This document shows positions 11,706 through 24,837 of a stretch of DNA of 64,000 nucleotides, piece after piece. Where the stretch lies: positions 34,412,001 to 34,476,000 of the forward strand of contig OX485806.1 in NCBI GenBank assembly GCA_950295325.1, in the 5' to 3' direction. This DNA is from Polytrichum commune. Its lineage: Eukaryota; Streptophyta; Polytrichopsida; Polytrichales; Polytrichaceae. The position numbers and the translations under genes were made by a program. The notes beneath the pieces are model-generated. The model did not search any database. It was not told where the DNA came from and saw only the letters and a list, made by a program, of their open reading frames with translations. Each line of letters opens with the position of its first letter. The first letter of the stretch is position 1.

Positions 11706-14700
11706 CCTACTTCTAGGGTGAACGGCAAAGACTACATACTACAATGAAACATCTAAAGCTCACATAATATAGCTCCGCAATCTTCTAAAGTTTTTAGTCT
11801 ACCAATCGCTTTGATTGCTTTGTCTCTAGATCCTCACACTCCACTGTGCACTTTATCTACGTACTTTTAGTGGGCCATGCTTACCGTAGTGCCAATGCAA
11901 TAGAAACGTAGTGAAATCGCCTATGAGGTTTGTAGGCCTTATGTGGACCCTCTTCTTGGTTGACACCTATGTTTGGGTGGTATATAGCAAGGTTCATAGT
12001 TTATTTTTGGAACACATGAGGAGCGTGACCTGCTGGCTAGTTTTTACGTCAAGTACAGAGAAGATTTCACAGCTAGGAATCACGTTGCCAAACACTCTAT
12101 TTGATTTTGGGTACCTTTCGACTATCATCCGGTAGTTTAGGGTCATCTCGGACCTGGCAAGGTTTGTAATTGAGAAAGACATGTCTCACAATGAGATTGA
12201 GATTAAGGTAGGTTGTCATGATACCATGGGGTGCCCTCTTTCCAAGTTGTAGGGAACAAATTCACAAAACAGGGTCCTAGGGTTCCCAAAGTTGCCAATG
12301 CCATGAACTTGTGAGGGAGGGGAGGTGTTGGAATTAGGTGGAGCCAATCTTCATGAAGGAAGTTTTGGAAGCACAAGCGGCATGGGAGAGGCAAATATTG
12401 AAAATACATAACACAATCTCTCTAAATATGACATGGTAAGCATGATTTCAAGGACAAGGAAAATCCTTCCTATTCCTATGTTATGATTGGTTGGCTAGAG
12501 TGTCAAATATAGGACACTTGGTGAGGGTATTTGGAGCCAAGCTCGTGTGTAATTAGTTCAGTAGGTGTCAGTTCCAAGACACATGATGAGTGCGTGAAGA
12601 TAAACTTAGATGTAATAAGTAAACAAAATATGTTTCTATGATAGGAGTCATTCAATTCTAAACCGAGATCTTTTGAAATAATATATCATAAAACACTCTA
12701 GCATGATACTTTAAAAAGTCATAACTAACTCAAAAATATTAAATTAAATTAAAAAAACTAGGACATATTTTTGTTCACTCCCTCTACATGGTAAAACAAT
12801 TCATGGCAAACACCAATGGACATAAATGGGGAAAAAAAATTGCTCAACATCTAGCCCACAACATCTACCATAAGCTGGTATTAAAGTTTTGTATTGTTGG
12901 TGTGGGATCACGGTGGAGGTAGAAGGTGATTTCAATGAAACACATGTTGGAGTTTTTTGGAGGTGTGGTGGGTGGTATCCAAGACAGAGGTGTTGGTGAC
13001 AAGTAGGATGTCATGTTTTAGCCGGGCAAGGCATTGGCACCACATGGTTCATGTGCAAGGTACAACTAGGGTGACTACGTTGTTCAGGGGAGCTCCTAAG
13101 TGAGTTTACAACATTCATTAACATAGTGTCTCATATTTTGGAGGGAGTGGAGTTTATGGATTTGTTGAACCGTTTTGTTCTGTGTTGCAATTTAGATGTT
13201 GTTTACAATGGAGTTAGTGCACATGGAGATTACAAAGAGAGGAGGTGGAGGTATGTGTTAGGGGCTTGTTGTGTGCATAAGTTACATAGGAGCAATGGAA
13301 ATTTGATGGGGCAAATGGTGCATTTCCTTTTATTGCTCATATATTGATTGATTTGTAGTTTGAGTGTTGTATAATTTGAGCATATGTGAATTTGGGTGAT
13401 GACTACAAATTGTTGGAAAAGGTCAAGTGAACAAGGGGATTGTTGAGCCATTTGGCAATGTATGGGTATTGGGGAAGGTTGGTAGTCATAAGATGGCAGG
13501 TGTAATCCTATCATATGTAGGGTTTAAGGTGTCGGATGGGTTTGGGTGTTATGTGAGTACCTTGGAATGTCGGATGGGTGTGGTATGTGGGTACCTATTA
13601 GGTATATGAGTAGTTTGGAATGCCATAAGGGGGTGGTGCGGGTTGTATGCATTATAGGGGTGATAAGTTGTGGTGATTTCTTGGCTCCAAACTTGGAAAG
13701 GTCATCTACGGTGTCGTTACTGAGGGTTCTTTGAATGTTCACATGTTTTTTTGGAGGGAATTTTCTATAATCTTTGCATCTCAACTTCGATTTGAAAAAT
13801 TGACATCACAATTTGCAGGATCCACAATTGCATAATCACTCACTGAATGACATTGTTCATAATAAAATCCAATTGTGAAAATTACATTCGGAGGTAGAAG
13901 TGTTCACAATCAAGCCATGTGTGTTATCTTAGACCATTTAGATTCCAATTGCTTGGGCAATCAACCCAATTGACATGGCAAAAGCACAAACTTGTCAATT
14001 TGTTAATGAAAGTAAGGTATGTGAACCTTGTGTGGTCACTTCTCAATATACATAACACATCTATATGAATGGTATACGGGGTGCAAGCATGGTCAAGTAT
14101 AGAAACTCCATTACCCTATATAGATTTAAGTTAAAGTGATTCTAAATTATATACTAACTTTGAATTTTGTGAAGGAAAAAATCATAAACATTTGAAAACA
14201 CATATTAATCTACAAAGCCAAGCAATTTATGTTGACAAAAAAAATCAAGAAAAATCTACATATTTTAGAAGATGGTGCAAGTAGTGTGCCAATAGATATA
14301 TTGAACACGTAATTGTCTAAAATTTGTTTAAAACATGAAATGAATTAATTAATTGATGTATTTCTACAAATTTATGTAATATTACCTTCGAGTTTATAAT
14401 AAATTCAAGGAATATGAAAAAAAAATCCAACTTCAAAATATTTAAGGTCATGAAATCCACGTCCAAAACCAAATTTAACCATTGTCTTTTGAGCAATATT
14501 TTTAATGATAAGTTTTGAAGATCTCATCTTGGTAGTCTATATTTGACTTAACACAACAATAGAGGGCACCATGGACAAAAAACCAATTTAAACAACACTT
14601 TGATGTTACTTTTAGGCATTTGACCAAAAAATGATGGTTTTAGTAAACTAGAGCACCTTTTCCAGGTACTTCCTATGTAGTCAAGAACTAACATAAAAAA

Positions 14701-15909
14701 AAAAGTGTTAACATGAATTGGGACCATTTGCTTAGAGTGTAGACATCATATCTAGGTTCAATAGTGAACATGCGTGGACCTATGTAATCAGTTGAAGATA
14801 AGAACAATCTTTACTTTGATCTCCCATAACTTTTGCATCTCAAGTCCATTTTTAAACTTCTTTTGTGATTTGCAATTGGTAACAAAACGAGACAATTGGA
14901 TTTAACAATCACATGTATATATGTGCAGTTGGAAGTGCAAACAATAAGGTCATGTACTTCACATGGAAAGAAACACCACTCGTGATGGGTTGCATCGGTG
15001 TGTGTTCCAAAGTGTATGATATTAATAGCAAGTCATAGAAAGAGTCACATCATCCTTTATATAAAAAATCTCTTGTTGCATCTCAACTTTCTATTTTTAA
15101 AACCACTCCTTAAATGATGCCCCTCTATCCGAAGACACACTACCATGATTGGAAAATGCATGTGCATTGTGAAGGTTTTGTCTCCAAAACCATTAATAAA
15201 GTCCAAAGACTTAACACAAACCAAGAAAATCTTAAATCCTTCAAAACTTGCACAAAGGCATCGATTTTTGTTCAAGAACCTCACTTCAATTACACAAAAT
15301 AGACATTGAACCCCACAAACACAATGTTTATTGTGGAGAATGGAGTGTGAAATTGATTGCAACATCAAGAATAAACTTAAACCTTATTGCTAACTCATGT
15401 ACTCAAGACATACTATAATTTGTGAAATCAATTGAGCCACATCAAACAAAGCAATACCTAGTTTACAAACAAACACAATTGCAAACCACCAAACAATGCA
15501 AGACATAGATAGACATAATCCCTAGAATCCAATAAGTAAGTACAATAGTAGTGAGATCAAACAAATCTTTACATGCTACCACAACTGCAAGTCATGGCCA
15601 AAAACCCCATACATCTTGCACACAAAGATGTTGTAATTCATGAAGAACATAAAGAACAAATGTGGAGTTGCTTGCTATTGAAATAATGTTGCTGCTGCTT
15701 TCCAACAATGATTCCCTTCTCCATGGCAAGTTGACCACCTTGCCATCTCCTCACGTTGGCACATGACCCACGTTGGCAGCTCTCCACACCAAAAGAAACC
15801 CCCCAGCCAAGGGCCAATCATGGGATTCCTTTGCAAGGATATTTCTACCATGTTGCCCTCGACTAATGCACTTGAAGACACTCTACTTATTTGAGGGGGG
15901 GGGGTGCAC
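11706..15909. other. Gene-poor stretch, one SINE fragment
   Basis: No gene is recognised. At 12026-12081 a fragment matches the SINE at 40828-40965 (TTTTTACGTCAAGTACAGAG, GATTTCACAGCTAGGAAT). From about 12900 to 13750 the plus strand is strikingly G+T-rich, with a partly duplicated GTCGGATGGGT segment near 13530-13600. The frames there look like a product of this skew rather than genes. Confidence 0.45.
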
Positions 15910-16169
15910 TTACACTAAGAGAAAATTTGTCCATTACAACCATCTGTTGCGACTGGGCCATTGTGACTCATGGCAAGAAAAAACATAAAATAAATCATTT
16001 TGGTTGGCAACCGGAGAATTTGGTTATGCATTGTCCAAAACCTATAGCCAAAAATCCCAAAAACCTTTGGTTGACATCCATAATAATGCATGTTCTCATC
16101 ATGAGTCACAATGGCCAAGTCACAACGGATGGTTGTAAATAACAATTTATCTTCTAGTGTTAGTGTAAA
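15910..16169. mobile_element. Foldback MITE, about 260 bp
   Basis: It is nearly a full-length palindrome. The left arm has TTACACTAA, ACAACCATCTGTTGCGAC and GGCCATTGTGACTCATG. The right arm carries the same words inverted (CATGAGTCACAATGGCC, GTCACAACGGATGGTTGT, TTAGTGTAA). The centre lies near 16040-16060. The frames seen on both strands across it mirror each other and are by-products of the palindrome. Confidence 0.75.
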
Positions 16170-16915
16170 TCTTGTGAAGTACATGAGAGCAAGGAAAGGA
16201 TCCACTTTACATTAAAATGTGAAAGTTCAGTTTTTTATAATGACAAGAGATCATAGAATCCCCTTATAATATTTGTAGCATGAATTTTTAAAACAAGTAG
16301 GGTATCAAGGAATGGAGGGTAGTATAGTTCTTGAATAAGAAATGATATAGGTAGGAGATAACACAACAAGTTTGGGAATAGGATCATGTTATAGGATAAA
16401 GTCAAGTATTGGAAAGTATAGTAAGTATTGGGTAGGGCTAGGGTTTCTTATGGGCTTCTACTCTTTCTTGTATGTTGGGTTGTTATGACTATACGTAGAG
16501 TCTTAGGGTTTAAGCATATCAAGCTTTGTTGCTGCTTCTTTGGGATAGGGAATTTGGAGCATGGAGGACATTGACATTGTATTTGCATGATTATGGTGGA
16601 GGTACGAGAAAGTGAAAAATGATGGAAGGAACGTTTGTGTAGTTTTTGTAGCACTTTAGGCTATTTGCATGAGGTTGGTGGTAGGTTTGTGTTTTGTTGA
16701 GTTTTCATAGCTTTTTCGGATTTGTTTGTTCTTATGGTGTTTGTAATTCTCTTGTGAAACTTGGAGGGCTTAAACAATTGTTGACATCACACTACACATG
16801 CACATTTGTTGTTGTTTTTTGGGAATGTGATAGAAATTGAAGAAAAAAATTGCACAAAATACATGGTACCGATAGAAAAAAAAACCATATATTCAACATA
16901 GAATCAACTTACCCT
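16170..16915. other. Intergenic, no feature recognised
   Basis: AT-rich sequence between two foldback elements. No gene, RNA gene or clear repeat was recognised. Confidence 0.45.
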
Positions 16916-17063
16916 CATAACATTATTCAAATTCATAACAATGTTATGTGGGACTGACAATATTCCACACATTATTTCCCACCTTCAGATTGAATACAAA
17001 AAAATATTTTGTAGAATACTGTCAGTCCCACATAACAATGTTATGGATCTGAATAATGTTATG
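16916..17063. mobile_element. Short palindromic MITE, 148 bp
   Basis: The left arm 16916-16966 (CATAACATTATTCAAATTCA, then CATAACAATGTTATGTGGGA) and the right arm 17013-17063 are inverted copies with only a few mismatches. Each arm contains the nested palindrome CATAACAATGTTATG. A loop of about 46 bp separates them. Transcribed, the whole would form one strong hairpin. Confidence 0.85.
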
Positions 17064-18309
17064 CCTGTACATATAGCTAAAATTGGAGAATACATAACAT
17101 TGAGTGGGCCTTGAAACTAATGTGACATCTGCGTGACAATGTGTGACAAATAGCACAGAGATGAGTCTCTTGTTGTCAAGAAATAGTAATGGACATGCCT
17201 ATAACCGTGCCACGAAGAGGTTGAAGAGAAGGTGACACTTCAATTGCAAATGGGTGGACCCAACTTAAGGTAACTTATTAGATGTGATCACACTTACGTG
17301 TCGGAATGTGTGGAGCAAGGGTTTGAAATCCAGGGTTCGAGATAGGTAGGTACCTCGGAGCGCAAGAATGTGTAGTATCATGGTGTAGTTTTTACATTTC
17401 TTCAACGGATTTGGCCGGAGGGTTAAGGGTTTAAGGTTTAAGGAATTTCAAGGCATCTTAATCCTCTGTCTTGTAGGTAAAGTATTGGGTTCGTGGAGCA
17501 TGGATGGGCCTGCCACTATGAAGCCATAACGGGTATGTCATCTACATTCTGATGCAAAAGTTTTTAAGGGAGTTTTTGGTAGCCTGGGAGGGGTTGAATT
17601 TGTAGAGAATAAACTTGTCCGTCATGGGTGAAATTCCAGGGTTTTTTTAGGATTCAAATTTTTGAGTATGTGCAGAGTTTTCTACTGTAGTTCTACACTC
17701 CTTCATTGAGGGTTTCAGGAAATTCAAGGTGTCATTTGGTTCCTATGTGTGGTATGGTCGCTGAGCTACGTAGGCATATGATATGTCTTGGAATCTGGAT
17801 GCCTGCTTTCATGTTGCAAACTCCTGTTAATTTCTCTTCTAGTGGCATTCGTCTTCCTAGGGTTTAGGATTTTGCATTGATCTTGTGCGGTTCTCAAGGA
17901 AGAAATACTCGATTTTCTAGTGGAGAGGGGATTGAAAATTCAAGAGCATTCACATCCTCATTGGTTGAAATTCTTGTTAATTTCTTGAGTGGCATTTGTC
18001 TTCATAGGGTTTAGGGTTTTAGGTCCGAGTGTCCAATCACTTGAAATTTGAGGGTCACGTCTTGGATTGATTAGGCTCTCAAGGGTTAAGGATTGTCGTC
18101 AGAGGTATCACACCGATAAAGGAAGCCACCAGTCTTTCTCACTCCAAAGTTCTTAACTCAATTTTTATGCATGATTTCATTGTGAAAATTTGCAAATGGA
18201 TGCTACAATGTGGAATTGAGTCTCGGTTTGCCACAATGTTCTTGATGCAGGAGATGTGGGGGAGTTGAGTGGCGCAAGAGATTGAGATTTTGGATGGAAA
18301 CGAAGAGCA
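17064..18309. other. Region upstream of the SIN2-like gene
   Basis: No open gene was recognised. A diverged duplication of about 160 bp lies at 17815-18045: CTCxTGTTAATTTCTTC, GTGGCATTxGTCTTC and AGGGTTTAGG occur twice. The stretch probably includes the promoter and leader of the gene that starts at 18310. An in-frame TGA at 18283 closes the frame just before the start codon. Confidence 0.45.
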
Positions 18310-21300
18310 ATGGCGGGAAAAGGCATATACGGATTGGCGGAGCGAGCTGGGGTGGCAGCCATCAATTGGTTTCCGGGACACATGGCCTCGGCAACGAAGG
18401 CCATTCGTGAGAGCATTAAATTGGTGGATCTTGTCTTGGAGGTTCGCGATGCACGGGTCTGTTCTAATTCACTTCTCTAAAACTTTTCATCAAATAAAGG
18501 GCTAGCTACAAGGGTTTTGGAATCTGTATTGTTATACTTTGTCCAGAGAGCTAATAAGGCCACTTTACACTATTGCCAAGGGCTGTGACCTTGAAATTGT
18601 GAGGGCCCTTGAAAGTCATTTGAGGGCTGTACCATGGAAAGTAGAAATTGAATTTTGTGTGACTATAGGCATTCAAGTGTAATGTAAATATGTATGCGAC
18701 CGGGCTCTCAACTGAATGCTATTTCATTACCATCCTATTCATGTGGGCCTAGTACACAATAAGTTATAAAAAATCATGGGTTGTGAGATTTTGAAGTACG
18801 ATGATCTTCCAGTTTTGTGTTAGACCCACCTCAAAGACGCAAATTTGGTAGACCATGAAACATCCATTGCATGCCATGTAGGACTCTATGTAGGTTAGTT
18901 CATCCTGCCAAACCTTGCTGGTCCTGGCATTTTTCGCTATGATAGATTTTAGATCCAATGGTCACGGGCCTTTAAGCTCTGCTGTAAAGTGACTTTTAGG
19001 TTTTTACAGCTTTGTGTAAGCTTTCTCCATTATGGCCATTTTGGTCTCATGAAAGATCCATTCATACTTTGATAGCTGTCTTAACTCAGTTTGTGTTTGG
19101 AGTTCCTTCTTTCAGAAAGTTTACAATACTGTTTGGTGATCTGTGTGGATTTCAGATACCATTGTCATCTGCTAATGCAGACCTCCAAGATATTTTGGAA
19201 CGCAAGAAGCGCTTAATCGTCTTCAACAAAATGGATCTTGCAAATCCAAATATGATACTTGTATGTCCAGTAGAAGTGACCTCTATCTACAAATTTATCA
19301 GACTGCACTATAGCTTGATGTCAAAGCCTAGAGACCTAGTGCAGTTATCCATGAAGACACCAGATCACACCAGAGTAGTCCAAACACTTGTTACATATAT
19401 GTGAGTAATTGTTGTAAGTATTTGTAGAAAATTAGCAATCAAGTACATGAATGATGTTAACGGTTTTTTTGCATTGCAATATCTGAACACCGGCATGTCT
19501 GAATAACCACTATTTGCAGTTTACTCCTTTGGTAGATTATAGTTTCTACACTACATACCTTGGTGGTGACAGATGTATAGAAATTTCCACAGACCTAATT
19601 GTGGATGGACCGAGGTTAGAGTGTATCTCCATATATTGCCACTTTAAGATGTTTAGTGCGCCTCATATATTAATTTGCACTGGGTTGCAGAAATGGGATT
19701 CACATTTTCAAGGCTGTAAACAGCACCATGTTTTTGTGAATGCGCATCAAAGCAAGTCCGTCAAGAAGGTTAGTCTGTCAAGACTTGTGCATCTGTTCTA
19801 CATAGAATTTATGGTTTCACGGAAACTTGATTGTTAATATTTTCTTGCAGCCTGATGTTCTGATTTTGTGTGTGAATGTACAGATGCTAGATGTTGCCCA
19901 TGAATATTTGAGGGAGAAGTTAGCAAAAGAGCCTACACTTTTGTTGATGATAGTGGGCATACCAAACGTAGGCAAGTCAGCTCTTATCAACACCTTGTTT
20001 CGGAATGCCCCCACTACAACAAAATCAGGTACAGGTTTGTTCTTCCATTCATTTGCAAGTTTGCCTTTTACAATCACAAATATTATAGGATCTGGCAACT
20101 TTCATCCTATGGTTTCCTAGTCCCTGTCGTGTGAGAATTTTCTCTGTGTGTCAAAACATTCAAAGTTGGCACTTTCACTTGTTATATGCATCCTCCTATT
20201 GTTCTTCTCTCCAAGTTGTGGGAAGAGTTAACAGTGGGCACCTTTTGTTGCAGAAAGAAAAAATTGCTATTTAAATTGAATGAATGAAGAGTGACTTATT
20301 GGCTATCAAATGAATGAGTAGTTAATCATGGCATGTGCTTGTTTTTAAAATTTCTGTGGAGATGCATGTGATCACATTTAGTAACTTTGCTGTCTATATT
20401 TTGTGATGAGAACCTAACATATTTGAATGCAGGTCTGGACTCGTATAATCTGTTCCTACCAATTTGTAGACCTGTGGGTTGTGTTTACAAGTGGATATTC
20501 ATAATGGTTGTGTCTGTTTAGAGCAGGAGCCTTTGAAGAAAGCCAAAGTTGGGCCTCTGCCAGGCGTCACACAGCACATATCTGGCTTTAAGGTGCATTT
20601 CAATATAAGCAAGCATTTCCTGTTGTTGGCTTATCTGTTGGCACATGAATCCTAGACCGCTTTTAGCACTAGATGCAAGTTATCCAATAAAAAGATTGTG
20701 TGTCTTAGAATGTGCTGCAATGTTTAGAATACTAAATAGTTCATGTTATGGTTCAAGAAAAAAAAATTGTATATGTAGAGACCTATTTATCTGTGTTGTG
20801 GTTATTGTGACAATATGTACTAGTTTATTTAACACCGGTATTAATGATGGCATCTCTCACACAGTTCAGCCTTAGCGGCAGTCCAGATTGTTTCATTTTC
20901 TTTAATGGCATTATCTATCTTCAATCTTAGTGTCTGAAGTCTCCTAAATTTCATTGGCGGAACTTGACTATTGGAAAGATTGTATCTGTGGAGGATAAAT
21001 TCTCTGGTGGGAAAAGGGATGGAAGTGATACTTTGACCCTGGAAAATTTGACAGATTGGAGAGCATCCAAGTGTCTATGTTCTTGACACTCCTGGTGTGC
21101 TTGTTCCAAATATTGATAATATTGAGACTGGTTTGAAGCTTGCATTAACAGGTAAGCCATCCACCATCTTGTTGATGATTTCTTTGATCCACCACAGCCT
21201 ATTGTTGTCAAGATGCTTTAGCATACAGGAAAAGGAAAATGAGTGCTAGTGTGGAGTCTTTTATAATTAGAGACAAACCTAACAAGAGCTATATGAAATG

Positions 21301-22374
21301 TAAATTCTGGAGTGGTAGTGATCCAGTTGATAAGATTTGGTGAGTATATATATATATATATATATTGTTACACTAATAATTGTGTCAATGTTTCCAGGAG
21401 CGGTAAAAGATTCAGTAGTAGGTGAGGATAGAGTGGCCCGTTACCTCCTGTCAGTGCTAAATGCAAGGTCAGCACACATCCGATGGACACCCAAATTGGC
21501 TGAGGTAATCCCATCTTTCCCCACAGTTTTGCATGTATTGACTCTGCATTGTGGTGTTTCACCTCAGTAAATGCATATTGTGATGGGTGCAGTTTTACCT
21601 GGTTCCTAGTGTGCAATCTCTTGGTACATAAAGTGCGTTGGCCTATTGTGGACATGTCCAACTCCTTAAGAAATTTATGACCTTTATGTTGAATTGTGAA
21701 TTGTCTCATCCTGTTAGCAATTGCAAATCACAGATTGTCATTTCAAGTTTTGAAAACAGAGATCAGATGCAAAAGTCATAGGAGGTCCAAGTGAAGACCC
21801 GCTATAAATGATCACATAGGTTCTCCCAATTGCATTAGCAATTGAACCTAGAATGGTGTCTATTTTGAGCTCATAATTTAATCTTATTGTAACACGTCTT
21901 TTTGGTGCCCATCTCAACTACAAATTTTGCTATAAACCATTGAAGTATAGGCATCCAATTAAGTGGAATGACCACTTAAGGCCCACATACCTTATATGTC
22001 TTGACTACACAATGAGGGATGTTAGCTATATGTATGTACCACGGTAGTAATGTGATCTAACTAAATGTGCTGATGCATTTCTCCAGGCTGATGATGCATC
22101 ATCACGAACTGCAAATGTGCGAGAGGTCTTAGCACAAGAGTGCCTGAAATTTGATGGAGACTTAAAAAATGTAGAAGATATGGAAAGTCTTGTGGATGCA
22201 CAAATGCATGTACTCCGGAGATTGTTTAGAGTCCCAACGGAGGTTGGAGAGGCTGGCTGGATACGTGTGTCCAAGCAGTTACTGAAGTTGTTTAGGAAAG
22301 GTGAACTTGGCCGATTTACATTAGATGATGTTCCAGTTGCCAATCAAAATGTTCAAAAGTTTGATCACAGGTGA
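18310..22374 (+). CDS. SIN2: SIN2/MTG1-like circularly permuted GTPase, 8 exons, 345 aa
   Basis: Exons: 18310-18456, 19156-19260, 19691-19768, 19884-20028, 20522-20592, 21055-21151, 21398-21504 and 22087-22374; all junctions are GT-AG and the phase closes at each. It is a YlqF/MTG1-family GTPase that assists late large-subunit ribosome assembly, in plants in mitochondria (Arabidopsis SIN2). The order of GTP motifs is permuted as in the family: WFPGHM and EVRDAR (residues 20-49), G4 NKMD (about 73-76), G5 NAHQSKS, G1 GIPNVGKS (about 135-142), G2 GPLPGVT, then G3 DTPG. The C-terminal helical domain ends in LDDVP, as in SIN2. Only 19 residues precede the core, so no clear presequence is visible and another 5' exon is possible. 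The linker after exon 7 looks shorter than in Arabidopsis SIN2, so a small exon may be missed in the last intron. Intron 1 holds a MITE. DGP2-type mitochondrial GTPases are the close alternative. Confidence 0.92.
18558..18993. mobile_element. GGGCC-type MITE, family G1, copy B, in SIN2 intron 1
   Basis: The left end is GGCCACTTTACACTATTGCC; the right end, reverse-complemented, carries GTCACTTTACAGCAGAGC. The interior matches copies A and C: GACCxTGAAATTGTGAGGGC, GACCGGGCTCTCAACTG and TTCCAGTTTTGTGTTAGACC. It lies wholly inside the first intron of the GTPase gene and is the most degraded of the three copies. Confidence 0.65.
21342..21365. repeat. (TA)n microsatellite in SIN2 intron 6
   Basis: An alternating TA run of about 24 bases lies some 30 bases upstream of the acceptor of exon 7. 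It probably varies in length between individuals. Confidence 0.8.
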
Positions 22375-24837
22375 ACCTCTCCCCAATAAATGCTCAAATA
22401 TAGATAAAGTTATTGCAAGCAAAGTGGAAGTAGCATTGTATAGCCATAAATTTCAAGTGGGTTCTGTATGCATTCAAGGCAACAGAATCTGAATTTTTTA
22501 CAGAGTCATTCGAGGACATCTTCTACTTTGTGGTGTGTGGATGTGTATGTGAAGTGTGGAACCTTGGGCTGACGGACTTTATTTTGGAAGACGGCTGAGG
22601 GCAAGAGCTCAAGTATGCATGTCTGTTTTCTTAGCCAATGGAAATGAAGGTTGGAAGTTAAAATTGATGCCCAAAGCTGACTCTTGAATGGAAATCATGA
22701 TGATTGCAAATTGCAATTTAGGGTGGGTTTGCATTAGGGTCTGGATCTAAGAAACTGGTGTGCCCAAAGACCCCTTAATGGACCTTACTTTCGAACTCGA
22801 GATTGGACCCAAACTTGAAGATTGGTTCCTTAAACTAGAAGTATTTTCCTGAGTGGATATTTGGCAGGAAAGTGATGCAACATTAGCGCCACTTCATTTT
22901 TTCATACCTTTCACCTCGATCCTAGTGTGACCCATATTTTTCATCCTTTCCATACATTTTTTCCTTGGGTCCAGAATTTCTCTCGTGACCCATAGGATCG
23001 TTGGATTTTGGAGGTTGATTGGTCTTGGACTCTTTCAAGTGGAATTTTCACACCTATGTCAACTTAAAATTACAGATATCAATCTGATTAACCATGCAAC
23101 AATTTTCTGATGGAGCAGGCTCATGAACAAGCTCCAATCAGCTGTAAAACCATTTGTTTATGTTTTCTTGTAATACTCATCATTGAACCCCAACATACAT
23201 AAGGATTTATGGCAACATCCAAGTATGAGGTGCTTCCAGAGTAGAAACCTTCCACCATATTGTGACTCACCAGCTGATACAGCAACTTTTCTTAGCTTAG
23301 GGTCAAGTTCCACTTGGAGTGAAACAGGTATCTGGTCCAAAAAACTCTTTTGGCTCCATGGGTGAAGACGTGCTCATTAAGACTCATTGAAAGTACAAAG
23401 CCTTACAATTTTCTCGAACCTCCCCCCCACCAAAATACAAAGCTCCCAAAATACGAAGCTCCCAAAATACGAAGCTCCCAAATGTGAGGTCTTTTTGGGA
23501 GCTTGGAGCATAGCTTAGAGGTGAAATGAAAAGGCGATGGACCTACCATGTGATGGGGGGAAATGACAAGTGAGTGCACATTGCACAAACTCTCACCCCC
23601 TCTCCATGGATTTGGGCGAACCAACCCATACACTCGTTCTTTGTTGAATGCCTAAACCCTTGCCTTCAAGGAACCAATGAACGGGTTGTTTTTCCCCATT
23701 TTGCGAGGGCATGAATTGGCGGGAGGGGGGGAATTTCGACCTTTAGGATCATAAACTCTGAGGGCCCTCAAAAAGTGTATGAAAGTCATCTAAAGGATCA
23801 ACGTTTGAATAATCATTTGAGTGTGTCACATGTTTTACCACATCATCACAAGCCTTTAAATTCATATACCAACACTAACTTCACATCAATTCATTTCAAT
23901 CACATCAAACTACAACATTGAATCAATGCCTACTAAACATAAGGTTGCAAGTTCAATATTTCGTTTCTATATTTCATAGTTGCAAGACTTGATAGGTTAG
24001 ATTATGAGTTGAATCAACGTTGGATGACTCTTTAGCTAAATGTCGAATTATCTTTGCAAAGAGATTGAACCTTGAAGGTAACTCGACATCTCACATTGGT
24101 AACTTGAAATCTCAATGGTACGTCTATCACAAATTATCAAGGGTATGTTGGCCTCAAAAGTTGCCATTTTTGTATGTAGAATCGTAGATCAACCTTGTCA
24201 TGCAAGACACCGAACTACACTGATATGTGCAATTAGGTTGTCCCATGCTAATTTATCGACATCCCACACTATTTATTAGGTAGGCACACCAAATTTGGTT
24301 ACTCAACTTAAAAAACACCTTTACTTGAGTGGCATGTTGGTAGCTGTGGATCTAAAAACGGACATGAAAAGGACATGTGTTTAGAAGATGTTGGACTGCC
24401 CACAAAATTTGTCGACCATTCTAACCCATTAATCAACATAATTAAGAGAACCTATACGATCATTACATAGGAAGAGAATCTTCATTTTGACAATGAACAA
24501 TGAATAAGATATTCATACAAACTCCAAATATTATGATAAAAATGGCTCCGGGCATAATTTGGATAACTCATCTCGCACTAAGTGTACTAATTGCGTCTAT
24601 CATACCCTACTAGAAGTGGGTGCAGAGCTAAAGGTGTCCGCTTAAGGTCCCCTTACTAAGGTAGTTGGAGTTGCCGTGCAAATGAATTAGTGACGCTCCT
24701 TAGGGGACAAGATACAAAATCCTGTCTCAAAGGCTGTCCCAGAAGGCAAATTAGGGGGCCAGTGGGAGACTGTTGTGGAAGCCAAGTACTGTATGTGGGC
24801 CTTTATTCTTTCTGCACCCACTCTTTGTAGGATATGC
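22375..24837. other. Downstream of SIN2-like gene, no gene recognised
   Basis: The 3'UTR of the GTPase gene should occupy the first few hundred bases. At 23435-23480 the word AAAATACGAAGCTCCC is repeated three times in tandem. A minus-strand frame at 23158-23340 is open for 60 codons but has no family I recognise. Near 24320-24450 lies another copy of the dispersed ATTGGACTA-containing repeat. Confidence 0.4.

Noticed and set aside
13126-13734. Cluster of plus- and minus-strand frames at 13.1-13.8 kb
   Set aside because: The region is G+T-skewed, which removes stops. There is no conserved motif, and a local duplication explains the similar translated words.
15891-16205. Frames on both strands at 15.9-16.2 kb with similar words
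   Set aside because: They are mirror images caused by the foldback element at 15910-16169.
17300-17380. GGGTTCGAGAT-like word as a tRNA T-arm
   Set aside because: No acceptor stem, D-arm or anticodon arm can be drawn around it.
23158-23340. Possible exon on the minus strand (60 codons)
   Set aside because: No flanking exon or family match was found. It is open over only 183 bases.
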